From: an uncultured Clostridium sp.
GTDB taxonomy: Bacteria > Bacillota > Clostridia > TANB77 > CAG-508
DNA length: 64,000 nucleotides
Assembly (NCBI GenBank): GCA_947244325.1
Contig: CAMXJY010000006.1
Coordinates: forward strand, 1-64,000
Direction: 5' to 3'
Shown: positions 24,007 to 32,764 of the stretch, piece after piece
Layout: each line of letters begins with the position of its first letter
Position numbering within the stretch: position 1 is the first letter of the stretch
The notes under the pieces: model-generated
Seen by the model: only the letters and a program-made list of their open reading frames with translations
What the model was told of the DNA's origin: nothing
Database searches by the model: none
Program-made: the position numbers and the translations under genes

Positions 24007-24622
24007 TTTAACTAATCAAAGATTTGGAAGATTAAGAGTAATTAAAAGAATAAAAAATAATGGCAGATATACTAATTGGCTTTGCAAATGTGATTGTGGA
24101 AAAGAAACAGAAGCTACAAGTCATATCTTGAGAAAAGGTGAAAAACAATCTTGTGGATGCTTGCATCGTGAATTTATTATAAGCAAAAACAAAAAACATG
24201 AGAAAAGTAATACTAGATTATATAAAATTTATGTGCACATGAAACAAAGATGTTATAACAAAAAAGATAAGAATTATATATATTATGGTGCCAGAGGAAT
24301 TAAAATTTGTGATAATTGGTTATATAATTTCATGAATTTTTATAAGTGGGCTTTTGAAACTGGATACAAAGATAATTTAACAATAGATAGAATTGATGTA
24401 AATGGAGATTATGAGCCCAATAATTGTAGGTGGGCAACTAGAAAAGAGCAAGCTAATAATCAGACATCAAATAGATTGATAACATATAATGGAATTACCA
24501 AAAATATATCAAAATGGGCTGAAGAATATAATATCCCTTATGAAATATTACAAAATAGAATAACAAAACATGGCTGGGATATAGAAAAAGCATTAACTCA
24601 ACCAATAAGACATCTAAAATGA
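23990..24622 (+). CDS. HNH homing-type endonuclease
   Basis: 210 residues from GTG 23990. An N-terminal zinc-finger-like part (WLCKCDCGKETEATSHIL, QSCGCLHRE) is followed by the HNH core (DNLTIDRIDVNGDYEPNNCR, then WATRKEQANNQTSN) and a C-terminal helical DNA-binding tail. Free-standing endonucleases of this kind sit as mobile intruders in phage operons; here it separates portal and minor head genes. Confidence 0.85.
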   Translation: MGKFIDLTNQRFGRLRVIKRIKNNGRYTNWLCKCDCGKETEATSHILRKGEKQSCGCLHREFIISKNKKHEKSNTRLYKIYVHMKQRCYNKKDKNYIYYGARGIKICDNWLYNFMNFYKWAFETGYKDNLTIDRIDVNGDYEPNNCRWATRKEQANNQTSNRLITYNGITKNISKWAEEYNIPYEILQNRITKHGWDIEKALTQPIRHLK

Positions 24623-24651
24623 TGTCTTTTTTTATTAGGAAGGTGGAATAA

Positions 24652-26214
24652 ATGTTATCACCAAATGATTTAGAATACATAGCAGATGACATTGTAGATA
24701 TTTATAGCAAATTAAATGAAAGAATAATTGAAGATATAGCAAGAAGATTAGTAAATGCAGGAACTATGACAGAGTCATCAAGATGGCAAATTAAAATAGC
24801 TCAAGAAACAGGATTATTATATGACAACATAATTGAAATGGTTTCTAATAATATGGAAGTATCAGAAAAAAGTGTAAGGCAAATATTTGAAGATGCAGCA
24901 ATAGAAAGTTTAGAATTTGATGACAGTATTTATAAAAAAGCAGGATTAAATCCTATTCCAGTTATGCAGAGTGAAAACATGTTAAATATATTAAAAGCTG
25001 GAATAATTAAAACTAATGGATTTGTTAATAATTTATGTATGACAACCGCTAGTTTTGGACAAGATGCTTTTACACAAGCTTTAGATAATGCATACTTTGA
25101 TATAACTACAGGTGCTTTTGATTATAATACCGCTATTTTTAATGCAATAGATAAATTATCCAAAGATGGAATGTATGTTTACTATCCATCAGGATATAAA
25201 AGTAAAATAGATGTTGCAGTAAGAAAAAACATTGTAACAGGGATAGCTCAAACAACAGGTCAAATGCAATTTGAAAGAGCTAACGAAATGGGAACAGATT
25301 TAATGGAACTTACAGCACATGAAGGAGCTAGACCTAAGCACGAAATATGGCAAGGAAAAATAGTAAGTTTATCAGGTAGAAAAGGATATCTAAGCTTAAC
25401 TGATATAGGATATAATCAAGTAGATGGATTTAAGGGAATTAATTGTAGGCACGATTGGTTTCCTTTTTTTGAAGGTATAAGTGAAAGAGCTTATACAGAT
25501 AAAGAACTAAAAGAATTAAATAATCAGACAGTAAGATACAATGGTGAAGATATTAAAATATATGATGCAAGACAAATGCAAAGAAAAATGGAAGATGGTA
25601 TACGAGAAATAAAGAGAGAACTAGCAGGATATAGTGGAATATTAACATCTAATCCTACAATTAATAGAGAGTTAATAGAAGAAACTAAATCAAGATTTGC
25701 TTTGAAATCAGTTGAATTAAAACAAAAAGAAAGTATATTAAAAGATTTTTCAGAACAAACAGGACTAAAAAGAGATAGAGCGAGAGAAAGAGTAAATAGA
25801 TTTGACAAAAGTGTATCTCAAAAATCTGTTTGGAACAATAAAAAAACATTAAAAGAATTGAAAATCAAAGAAGAAAATGATAAAATAATAAAAGAAATAA
25901 AGCAATTAGGAATAAAAGGAAAAGCAAATTTAACCCCTGATGTAATAGAAGAAATAGAGAATTATGATTTTGATGATTTACATATAAATAAAGAGAGAAA
26001 ACATAATATATCTAAAGAATTGGCAATAGGATATGTCAAAAATGCAAAAATATCTATAACCAGATGGAATGAAAGATTTGTAAACTATTATGGAGAAAAA
26101 GGAGCTACGTATATAAACACAGAAACAAAATCTATAAGAACTTCATTTAGTAGAGAAGAATATGACGAAAAAATAAAAGCAATGTTGGAGGTATTAAAAA
26201 AATATGGAAAGTAA
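24652..26214 (+). CDS. phage minor head protein with C-terminal PBECR nuclease domain
   Basis: 520 residues. About 1-330 match phage minor capsid protein 2 (TESSRWQIKIAQETG; TGMAQTTG-like GIAQTTGQMQ; the AHEGARPKHEIWQGK and INCRHDWFPFFEG blocks). A charged linker follows, then the last 85 residues (HINKERKHNISKELAIGYVKN, RWNERFVNYYGEKGATYINT, TSFSREEYDEK) match PBECR domains, the barnase/EndoU/colicin-E5-like fold attached to head proteins and thought to be injected with DNA. Confidence 0.82.
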   Translation: MLSPNDLEYIADDIVDIYSKLNERIIEDIARRLVNAGTMTESSRWQIKIAQETGLLYDNIIEMVSNNMEVSEKSVRQIFEDAAIESLEFDDSIYKKAGLNPIPVMQSENMLNILKAGIIKTNGFVNNLCMTTASFGQDAFTQALDNAYFDITTGAFDYNTAIFNAIDKLSKDGMYVYYPSGYKSKIDVAVRKNIVTGIAQTTGQMQFERANEMGTDLMELTAHEGARPKHEIWQGKIVSLSGRKGYLSLTDIGYNQVDGFKGINCRHDWFPFFEGISERAYTDKELKELNNQTVRYNGEDIKIYDARQMQRKMEDGIREIKRELAGYSGILTSNPTINRELIEETKSRFALKSVELKQKESILKDFSEQTGLKRDRARERVNRFDKSVSQKSVWNNKKTLKELKIKEENDKIIKEIKQLGIKGKANLTPDVIEEIENYDFDDLHINKERKHNISKELAIGYVKNAKISITRWNERFVNYYGEKGATYINTETKSIRTSFSREEYDEKIKAMLEVLKKYGK

Positions 26215-26383
26215 GATAGAATGCCCTTTAATTGATAATATGATTGAAGATATAGAATGTATAGAAAATATTGATTGTATTGAAGGAATGCAAAAAGAAA
26301 CTTCAATGCCAGAAAAATATAAGGCAAAGGAAAATTGGAAAGAAATTTGTAAAAGATGTAAATATCATAATATTGATAAATAA
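26204..26383 (+). CDS. 59-residue Cys-containing phage peptide
   Basis: Starts inside the end of the minor head gene behind GGAGG. Repetitive N-terminal part (MIEDIECIENIDCIEG) and a C-terminal CKRCKYH. Position directly behind a toxin-like domain would fit an immunity peptide, but the sequence gives no proof. Confidence 0.45.
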   Translation: MESKIECPLIDNMIEDIECIENIDCIEGMQKETSMPEKYKAKENWKEICKRCKYHNIDK

Positions 26384-26397
26384 AATATAGCTAAATT

Positions 26398-26428
26398 ATA
26401 GACGTTCAAATAAGGACGTCTATTTTTT
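26398..26428 (+). terminator. terminator in the head operon
   Basis: ATAGACGT/ACGTCTAT stem followed by TTTTT. Confidence 0.65.
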
Positions 26429-26434
26429 ATATAA

Positions 26435-26529
26435 AAATTGCCCTTGCGTGGCTGGGCTTTAAATGGCACGATGCACAATTGACAGAGTGAACTGTCGTTT
26501 AATTAAAATCTGTGTATGAAAGGAATAAA
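26435..26529 (+). promoter_or_regulatory. GC-richer leader before the scaffold gene
   Basis: The stretch 26437-26498 is clearly GC-richer than its surroundings, with GTGGCTGGGC, GGCACGATGCACAATT and a hairpin GACAG/CTGTC (26480-26495). No ORF or recognisable promoter was seen. It is likely a structured 5' UTR of the scaffold-coat genes. Confidence 0.4.
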
Positions 26530-27150
26530 ATGGAATTTTTAAAACAAATCTTAGGTGACGACCTATATTCACAAGTTGAAAACAAAGTAAACTCTTATAA
26601 TTCTGACGAGAAAAATAAGAATAATCAAGTAAAAATTGTGAATTTAAGTGAAGGCAATTATGTTGGTAAAGACAAGTTTGATGCTAAAGAAACAGAGATT
26701 ACTGATTTAAAGCAACAATTAAATAATGCTAACAAACAAATTGATGATTTTAAAGAAATGGATATTGATTCCATAAAAAAAACTGCTGATGAATATAGAC
26801 AAAAATTTGAACAAGCACAAAAAGAGGCAGATACAAAAATAAAAGAAATGCAGTATGATTCTGATTTAACAGAGTATATGAAAACTCTAAAAATAAATGA
26901 TGATGTGCATGCAGAAAACTTAAAGAAAATGATAAAAGAAAAAAAACTACCATTTGAGAATGGAAAGTTAATAGGTGGAGATGATGTAGTTAATATGTAC
27001 AAAGAAAAATATCCATCTGTATTTAAAAATGAAGAGGATATACCTAATATTTCTTCATCTACTCCAGGAACAAATGAAAACTTTATAAGTGGAGACCCAG
27101 ATAAAATGGATTTTTCAACTTATAAAAAATGGAGAGAACAAAATAATTAA
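26530..27150 (+). CDS. phage scaffolding protein (GP20 type)
   Basis: 206 residues from ATG 26530 (AAAGGA upstream). Mostly a long coiled coil (EITDLKQQLNNANKQIDDFK) with a compact C-terminus, as in GP20-type scaffolds. It directs assembly of the coat protein encoded next and is removed later. Confidence 0.85.
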   Translation: MEFLKQILGDDLYSQVENKVNSYNSDEKNKNNQVKIVNLSEGNYVGKDKFDAKETEITDLKQQLNNANKQIDDFKEMDIDSIKKTADEYRQKFEQAQKEADTKIKEMQYDSDLTEYMKTLKINDDVHAENLKKMIKEKKLPFENGKLIGGDDVVNMYKEKYPSVFKNEEDIPNISSSTPGTNENFISGDPDKMDFSTYKKWREQNN

Positions 27151-27177
27151 ATTTTATAGAAAGGAAGGTATTATATT

Positions 27178-28281
27178 ATGCCAAACAATTTTTTAACACC
27201 ACAAATAATAGCCAATGAGGCTTTAATGGTTTTACAAGCAAACTTAGCAATGGGAGATTTAGTACATAGAGATTATTCAAAAGAATTTGTAAAAGTAGGA
27301 GATACAATAACAGTAAGAAAACCTGCAAAATTCGTAGCAAAAAACTTTACTGGAGAAACATCAGAACAAGAAATATCAGAAGGTTCTGTTCCTGTAAAAA
27401 TGGATAGATTTAGAGATGTCACAGTTGCAGTATCTTCTAAAGAAATGACTTTAGATATAAAAGATTTTAGTAAACAAGTAGTAGAACCTGCAATGCAAGC
27501 AATAGCGCAAGCAGTAGATTCAGATTTATTAGCAGTAGCAACTCAAAAAGCAGGTAAAACAGTTAATGCAACTGCAAATCCAACAGATTTAAAAGATATT
27601 GGAAATCTAGCAAAGTATTTTGATTTAAACAAAGTGCCAATACCAAATAGAAGTTTAGTTTTAAATCCAAATCATAAATACAGATATGTATTTACAGATA
27701 ATTTAAGTAAAGTATCTTATGCTGGAGATAGTAAAACTTTAAGAGATGCAGAAATTGGAAAAGTGTATACATTAAATACCTATATGGACCAAAATGCACC
27801 TGATACAGTAGCAGAAACAGCAGGTACAGCAAAATCTTATAAAGTAACAGCTGTAAAAGGAGCAGAAACAGTAAAATTAACTGATGTAAGTGCAGCAACT
27901 GGAACAATTAAGACTGGAGATGCGTTTATTATAGATGGATATTTATATAGATTTATGGAAGATAAAACAGCAACATCAGGAACAATTGAAAGTATTAAAA
28001 TAGATCAACCTATTCATGAAGATTACACAGCATATGAAAAAGTATTATTAGTAAATAATACAAATTCAGTAGCGTTTCATAGAAATGGTATAGCTTTAGT
28101 TACAAGACAATTAGAATTACCACAAGGTGCTGCTAAAGCTGCAATAGCATCTGCTGATGGACTAGCTGTAAGAGTTGTATATGGATATGATCAAAAAACT
28201 AAAAAAGATTCTATTTCTTTTGATATTATATATGGTATCAAAGAATTAAATGAACAAATGATAGCAAGATTAAATGGATAG
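27178..28281 (+). CDS. major capsid protein, P22 coat-like
   Basis: 367 residues behind AAGGAAGG. The start (MPNNFLTPQIIANEALMVLQ), VKVGDTITVRKP and the DVTVAVSSKEMTLDI region are typical of the P22 gp5-like HK97-fold coat family. A Thr/Ala-rich inserted segment (about 195-255) corresponds to an I-domain. Followed by a terminator. Confidence 0.9.
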   Translation: MPNNFLTPQIIANEALMVLQANLAMGDLVHRDYSKEFVKVGDTITVRKPAKFVAKNFTGETSEQEISEGSVPVKMDRFRDVTVAVSSKEMTLDIKDFSKQVVEPAMQAIAQAVDSDLLAVATQKAGKTVNATANPTDLKDIGNLAKYFDLNKVPIPNRSLVLNPNHKYRYVFTDNLSKVSYAGDSKTLRDAEIGKVYTLNTYMDQNAPDTVAETAGTAKSYKVTAVKGAETVKLTDVSAATGTIKTGDAFIIDGYLYRFMEDKTATSGTIESIKIDQPIHEDYTAYEKVLLVNNTNSVAFHRNGIALVTRQLELPQGAAKAAIASADGLAVRVVYGYDQKTKKDSISFDIIYGIKELNEQMIARLNG

Positions 28282-28285
28282 TTGT

Positions 28286-28319
28286 AAAGGCATTATAGTT
28301 AATAGCTATAGTGCCTTTT
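28286..28319 (+). terminator. terminator after coat gene
   Basis: AAAGGCATTATAG pairs (with one G-U) with CTATAGTGCCTTT, followed by TTGTTTTC. Partial termination here would keep coat in excess over connectors. Confidence 0.65.
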
Positions 28320-28342
28320 GTTTTCTAAATAAGAGGTAAATT

Positions 28343-28735
28343 ATGAAAAAATATATTGACGTTAAGTACTATAAGTTGAATTATAAAGGTTTAATAGATG
28401 GATTTAATTTAAACAATTTGATAGTTGAAGCAAGTAGATATATTCAAAAACATACATTTGATAGAGCGGATTCTGATATAGAAGAAGTAAAGCATTGTTG
28501 TTGCGTTTTAGTTGATAAATTAAATGAATATGAAGAACAAAAAGAAAAAAATAAGAAACAAAACAATAAAAAATCAGAAAGCGTAGGAAAGTGGTCAGTT
28601 TCATATGGAGATACAAAAACAAATGAAGAAATGAAAAAAGAACTTGAAGAGGACATATGGAATACTATTAAATTTTACTTATCAGATATTACTGATAAAA
28701 ATGGAGTAAATCTATTATATAGAGGTGATGCTTAA
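28343..28735 (+). CDS. head-tail connector protein (gp6-like)
   Basis: 130 residues. The pattern DVKYYKLNYKGLIDGFNLNNLIVEASRYIQKHT with a charged middle and DIWNTIKFYL fits the DNA-packaging/connector family after the coat gene. Overlaps the next gene by 1 bp. Confidence 0.7.
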   Translation: MKKYIDVKYYKLNYKGLIDGFNLNNLIVEASRYIQKHTFDRADSDIEEVKHCCCVLVDKLNEYEEQKEKNKKQNNKKSESVGKWSVSYGDTKTNEEMKKELEEDIWNTIKFYLSDITDKNGVNLLYRGDA

Positions 28736-29070
28736 TGTTTCAAAATGAAATAACAGTAATTCATTTGAATGAAGAAACAAATGAGTATGAAATGCAATAT
28801 TTTGAAAATTTATATTTTGAACATTCTAAGGGAGTATCAATAGAGAAACTAGGAGAAAAAGCTAGTAATTCTGGAACAATAATTATTCCCACAGAAAAAG
28901 AAATAAGAATATGTGAAAAAGATATTGTAATTGAAGGAAAAATAAATGAAATTTTGGACAAAGAAATAAGATTAAGCTATTTTAAATCTAAGTATACAAC
29001 ATATGAAGTAATAGCTGTTGATGATTTGAGAAAAGGAGAAATACCACACTTTGAAATAGAGGTGAAGTGA
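28735..29070 (+). CDS. minor capsid/stopper protein, 111 residues
   Basis: Beta-rich (NEITVIHLNEETNEYEMQYF; TIIIPTEKEIRICEKD). Position between connector and minor capsid protein corresponds to the head-closure/stopper protein. Confidence 0.6.
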   Translation: MFQNEITVIHLNEETNEYEMQYFENLYFEHSKGVSIEKLGEKASNSGTIIIPTEKEIRICEKDIVIEGKINEILDKEIRLSYFKSKYTTYEVIAVDDLRKGEIPHFEIEVK

Positions 29071-29071
29071 C

Positions 29072-29500
29072 ATGAAAATTGAAACACCTAGAGGAACTTT
29101 AATAAATGTAAATAAAATTGGTAAAACAATAAAAGCCAAGCTAGAATGGAATCCACAATTTCAAAAAGGGTGGGAAACTAGATTTAATAATACACAGAAA
29201 TATGTTGATAGTGAATGCTTAAGACATAGTGATAAATTAATACCATTTCAAACAGGATTTTTAAAGAAATCTGGAATATTAGGTACAAAAATAGGTAGTG
29301 GCGAGCTTAATTATTTATCACCATATTCAAGATATCAATATTATGGCAAAGTAATGATTGGACATCCACCTAAAAAAGTAACAAACATACCTTTAAAATA
29401 TCAATTTGCACCTAAAAGAGGGGCTAAGTGGTTTGAACGTATGAAAGTTGAACATAAAGAGGCAATTTTAAAAGGTGCTAGTAGATTTATGAAAGGATAA
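29072..29500 (+). CDS. minor capsid protein (tail completion)
   Basis: 142 residues. FQKGWETRFNNTQKYVDSEC, IPFQTGFLKKSG and SPYSRYQYYGKVMIGHPPKK match minor capsid protein 2/HK97 gp10-like proteins. Confidence 0.7.
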   Translation: MKIETPRGTLINVNKIGKTIKAKLEWNPQFQKGWETRFNNTQKYVDSECLRHSDKLIPFQTGFLKKSGILGTKIGSGELNYLSPYSRYQYYGKVMIGHPPKKVTNIPLKYQFAPKRGAKWFERMKVEHKEAILKGASRFMKG

Positions 29501-29504
29501 TACT

Positions 29505-29951
29505 ATGAAGAAAGAAAATGAAGAACTTTTAGTAAATAAGATTATAGAGTATTTAGCACAATCAGATGTTTTTAGTAATAAACCAAAAATAAAAATAGAT
29601 TATTTAGGAGATAAAATTGATAATTATTCATTGGAAGCAGTTCCAGCTGAAAGAATAATAAATACTTTTATTGATGGAAGCAAAAGAAAACAAAAGATTT
29701 TTGTTTTTGCATCAAGAAAAACGTATTCACAAGATGAAATTGATAATTTAGAAAATTATAAATTATTTGAATATTTAGCAGATTGGATAGAAGAGCAAAA
29801 TGACGATGAAAATTATCCAGATATTTCTGATATAGAAAATATTGAAGAAATAGAAACAATTGAGATAATTGATTCGCCATACATTGCTGCTGTAAGTGAA
29901 ACAGAAGCTAGATATCAAATGGAAATAAAAATAACATATATTCAAAATTAA
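29505..29951 (+). CDS. tail terminator-like protein, 148 residues
   Basis: Position and size (between minor capsid and tail tube) fit a minor capsid 3/tail terminator. ENEELLVNKIIEYLAQSDVF and the C-terminal ARYQMEIKITY are the conserved-looking ends; the middle is acidic. Confidence 0.6.
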   Translation: MKKENEELLVNKIIEYLAQSDVFSNKPKIKIDYLGDKIDNYSLEAVPAERIINTFIDGSKRKQKIFVFASRKTYSQDEIDNLENYKLFEYLADWIEEQNDDENYPDISDIENIEEIETIEIIDSPYIAAVSETEARYQMEIKITYIQN

Positions 29952-29967
29952 AAAGGGAGGATTAAAA

Positions 29968-30468
29968 ATGGCTATTACTGGTGAAGGAAAAATACAAAGA
30001 AAAATGGTAATGCATTTTGTTAATGTAGGAACTACAGACAAGCCCGAATGGGAAAGAATAGGAAAAGGCATAGAAGAATTAACAAGAGAAATGAACAATA
30101 ATGTAGAAAGTACAACAGACATAACAAGAGAAACAGATGTTGAAGTTACTTTAGGAAATCAAACAACATCTGTAGAACCATTTAAAGCAAGAAGAGAGTC
30201 TAAACTTTTCCAAAAGTTATATAAAATATATACAGATGATTTAGAATTATCTGATGTTGAAATGGACTTTTTAGAAGTTTCTGTATTTGATGAAATATCA
30301 GATGGTGTATATGGAGCAATAAAACAAAAAGGTGCTGTAGATGTAAAATCATTTGGTGGACCAACAACAGGTGTAGAAATGCCTTTCGATATTAATTACA
30401 TAGGAGCAAAAGAAAAAGGTAATTTCACATTAGATACATTAACATATGCTAAAAGTACAGGTGTTTAA
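29968..30468 (+). CDS. major tail tube protein
   Basis: 166 residues behind GGGAGG. Beta-rich, with MHFVNVGTTDKPEWERIGKG, ITRETDVEVTLGNQTTS and DVKSFGGPTTGVEMPF. Size and the following chaperone genes support the tail tube assignment. A hairpin AGCAATAA/TTATTGCT follows. Confidence 0.8.
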   Translation: MAITGEGKIQRKMVMHFVNVGTTDKPEWERIGKGIEELTREMNNNVESTTDITRETDVEVTLGNQTTSVEPFKARRESKLFQKLYKIYTDDLELSDVEMDFLEVSVFDEISDGVYGAIKQKGAVDVKSFGGPTTGVEMPFDINYIGAKEKGNFTLDTLTYAKSTGV

Positions 30469-30479
30469 ATCAATGTAAA

Positions 30480-30520
30480 TAAGCAATAAGACATTTTAGT
30501 TTTATTGCTTATATTTTTAT
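30480..30520 (+). terminator. terminator-like hairpin after tail tube gene
   Basis: AAGCAATAA pairs with TTATTGCTT, followed by ATATTTTTAT. Confidence 0.55.
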
Positions 30521-30537
30521 TATGAAGGAGAATTAAA

Positions 30538-30960
30538 ATGGCTGAAATTTTAAATTTTAATTGTAAAGATACTCTTTTAAGATTAGCTTTAAATGGAGAT
30601 GAAACTAAAATATTAGAATTTGATCCAGGAAGTGTAACTACTAGAAAAAAGTTTTATAATCTTAAGGATGAAATGATAAAAAAACAACAAGAATTAGATT
30701 CAAAAATAAAAAAATTAAATTTAGAAACTGATGAAGGAATAGAGCAATCTTTTAAATTGGAAGAAGATTTTTTTGAGTATATAAAAGATTTAGTAGATGA
30801 TATTTTTGAAAAAGGAACTACAGAAATGATTTGTGGAAAAAGAAAAAATATTTTTGTTTTAGCAAATTGTATAATTGCTTTGTGTCCATATTTTGAAAAA
30901 TTTAAAAATGATACTAAAGATAAATATACAAATAAATTAAAAGATGCAGGAGTTTTATAG
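30538..30960 (+). CDS. tail assembly chaperone G-type
   Basis: 140 residues behind GAAGGAG. LNFNCKDTLLRLALNGDE and a long helical middle fit the first tail assembly chaperone of Firmicute siphophages. No slippery-site fusion to the next gene is needed here because that gene has its own GTG start, overlapping by one base (TAGTGA). Confidence 0.65.
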   Translation: MAEILNFNCKDTLLRLALNGDETKILEFDPGSVTTRKKFYNLKDEMIKKQQELDSKIKKLNLETDEGIEQSFKLEEDFFEYIKDLVDDIFEKGTTEMICGKRKNIFVLANCIIALCPYFEKFKNDTKDKYTNKLKDAGVL

Positions 30961-31586
30961 TGAATCAATTAATAGATAAATTTCCAACAAAAATAAAAGT
31001 AGGAAACAATATACTAGAAATAAATACTAATTACAAAGATTGTTTGAATATTATTACAATGTTAGAAGATAATACATTAACAAAATATGAAAAAGTTGAA
31101 TTAATGTTAGAACTATTGTATAAAGATACATCTAAAATAAATCAAGATAATATTGAGGAAGCTATACGAAAAGCAGTTTTATTTTTAGATGCAGGAGATA
31201 GTAAAAACAATGATAATAAGGAAGAGGAAGAATATAATATAAAAACAAAAAGGATATATTCTTTTACACAAGATGCAAAGTATATTTATTCTGCAATTAA
31301 GAAAAGTCATGGAGTTGATTTAGAAAATATTGAATATTTGCACTGGTGGAAATTTGTATATTATTTTCTTGATTTAGATGAAAAAAGTTTCTTTTCACAA
31401 ATGATTTATTTAAGAAATCAAAAAAACAAAGGAAAATTGACCAAAGATGAAAAGATATTATATGCAAATTTAGAAGATGTTTTAGAATTAGAAAATAGTG
31501 AACAATATACAGATGAAGAGCAAGAAGCAATTAATAAATTTATGAGTAGATTGGAAGGTGGAAAGAGTGAAAGAACATGTAATTAG
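30960..31586 (+). CDS. tail assembly protein Gp15 family
   Basis: 208 residues from GTG 30960. IDKFPTKIKVGNNILEINTN, the Lys/Glu-rich central spacer and YLHWWKFVYYFLDLDEKSFF are typical of bacteriophage Gp15. Acts before the tape measure in tail assembly. Confidence 0.8.
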   Translation: MNQLIDKFPTKIKVGNNILEINTNYKDCLNIITMLEDNTLTKYEKVELMLELLYKDTSKINQDNIEEAIRKAVLFLDAGDSKNNDNKEEEEYNIKTKRIYSFTQDAKYIYSAIKKSHGVDLENIEYLHWWKFVYYFLDLDEKSFFSQMIYLRNQKNKGKLTKDEKILYANLEDVLELENSEQYTDEEQEAINKFMSRLEGGKSERTCN

Positions 31587-31764
31587 AAAAGGCGAAAGTC
31601 TTGACACAATTGCTAAAGAGTATAAAATAACAGTTGAAAATATAATTAAAGATAATAAGATACAAGATAGAGATAGACTTGGAGTAGGAAATATTTTAGA
31701 AATAAGAGAAGTAGCGAAAAATGGCGAAAAAACTTCTTGCAATAAGAATAATGATATTATATAA
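31567..31764 (+). CDS. small LysM-domain protein
   Basis: 65 residues, GTG 31567 preferred (GGTGG 6 bp upstream). KEHVIRKGESLDTIAKEYKI, VENIIKDNKIQDRDRL and VGNILEI form one complete LysM motif. In phage tails such modules bind peptidoglycan or act in baseplate assembly. Overlaps the end of the Gp15 gene by 20 bp. Confidence 0.75.
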   Translation: MKEHVIRKGESLDTIAKEYKITVENIIKDNKIQDRDRLGVGNILEIREVAKNGEKTSCNKNNDII

Positions 31765-31797
31765 TGTACTCAAATGGAAACATAGGGGGATTTTTAT

Positions 31798-32358
31798 ATG
31801 TCGTTAAAAAAATGTTTACTTATAATATTTATATTTTTAATTATATGCTCATTAATTCAAGTAATTATGAAAACTATTCTAAACAATTCAAATACTGTAA
31901 GAAAAACTAATATAACTGATATTTCTAATTTTGATTACAGTATTGATGGTGAAAATTTAATTATTGAAAAATGTAGAGGACGACAAAGGAGTATTATAAT
32001 CAATAATACATACATTATTGATGGAAAAGAATATAAAGTTACAGATATTAAACATGCAGCTTTTAATGGTTGTAATGCTAATATTATTTATTTTCCAAAA
32101 ACACTTACACATATATATGATGATACATTGGCATATTTAAATGAAGAGATGGTAGACATATATTATGAAGGTACAGAAGAAGAATGGAATGCAATATTTA
32201 CAAAATATGAAATAACATCAGCTAAGGAAGAATGGAATAATGGAAATGCCGAAGCAGCTGGAGAAGCGTTAGCAGATAAGTTAAATGCAAAAATTGGACA
32301 TAAATACGATGAAAGTAAGTTTAATTATCATTACGAAGTAAACATTAATGATATATAA
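31798..32358 (+). CDS. membrane-anchored LRR_5/BspA-like fragment, probable moron
   Basis: 186 residues with an N-terminal transmembrane helix (5-26). The middle reads like one to two BspA-type leucine-rich units (YKVTDIKHAAFNGCNANIIY, FPKTLTHIYDDTL) and YYEGTEEEWNAI, common in surface LRR proteins. It is out of place between tail chaperone and tape measure, so it is probably a cargo gene expressed from the prophage. Confidence 0.65.
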   Translation: MSLKKCLLIIFIFLIICSLIQVIMKTILNNSNTVRKTNITDISNFDYSIDGENLIIEKCRGRQRSIIINNTYIIDGKEYKVTDIKHAAFNGCNANIIYFPKTLTHIYDDTLAYLNEEMVDIYYEGTEEEWNAIFTKYEITSAKEEWNNGNAEAAGEALADKLNAKIGHKYDESKFNYHYEVNINDI

Positions 32359-32378
32359 AATAAAAGGAGAGTTTTGAT

Positions 32379-32627
32379 ATGATTTGTCCAAAATGTGGAA
32401 GTGATAATGTAAATGTACAAATGGTTACAGAAACAAAATTAAGGAACAAAAATCATGGTTGCTTATGGTGGCTATGTATAGGTTGGTGGTTAGAGCTACT
32501 ATTATGGTTTTTCTTAACTATTCCTAGATTATTAATAGCATTATTCATGCCAAAAAGTAAACAAGTTATAAATACACATAAAAGTATTGCAGTATGTCAA
32601 AACTGTGGAAAAAACTGGGAAGTATAA
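32379..32627 (+). CDS. zinc-ribbon membrane protein, probable moron
   Basis: 82 residues: CPKCGSDNVNVQMV at the N-terminus and VCQNCGKNW at the C-terminus form a split zinc ribbon around a hydrophobic helix pair (WWLCIGWWLELLLWFFL). Behind AAGGAGAG. Function unknown. Confidence 0.65.
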   Translation: MICPKCGSDNVNVQMVTETKLRNKNHGCLWWLCIGWWLELLLWFFLTIPRLLIALFMPKSKQVINTHKSIAVCQNCGKNWEV

Positions 32628-32764
32628 ATTATTTTATTAAACACTTATAATATGTAGGTGTTTTTATTTTGCAAAAATATTTTAAAAGAAAATAATTAAA
32701 TATTTATAAAGCATCAGTAGAAATACTGGTGTTTTTTTATACCCAAAAGAAAGAGGGTGAGAAA
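32628..32764 (+). terminator. intergenic region with two hairpins before tape measure
   Basis: AACACTTATAATATGTAGGTGTTTTTATTTT and, further on, a CATCAGT/ACTGGTG hairpin followed by TTTTTTT (about 32711-32739). They close the two cargo genes. The tape measure start follows with GAGGGTGAG. Confidence 0.55.

Noticed and set aside
30930..30990. Programmed -1 frameshift fusing the two tail chaperones
   Set aside because: The second gene has its own GTG in a TAGTGA overlap and a complete Gp15 fold; no slippery heptamer is seen at the junction.
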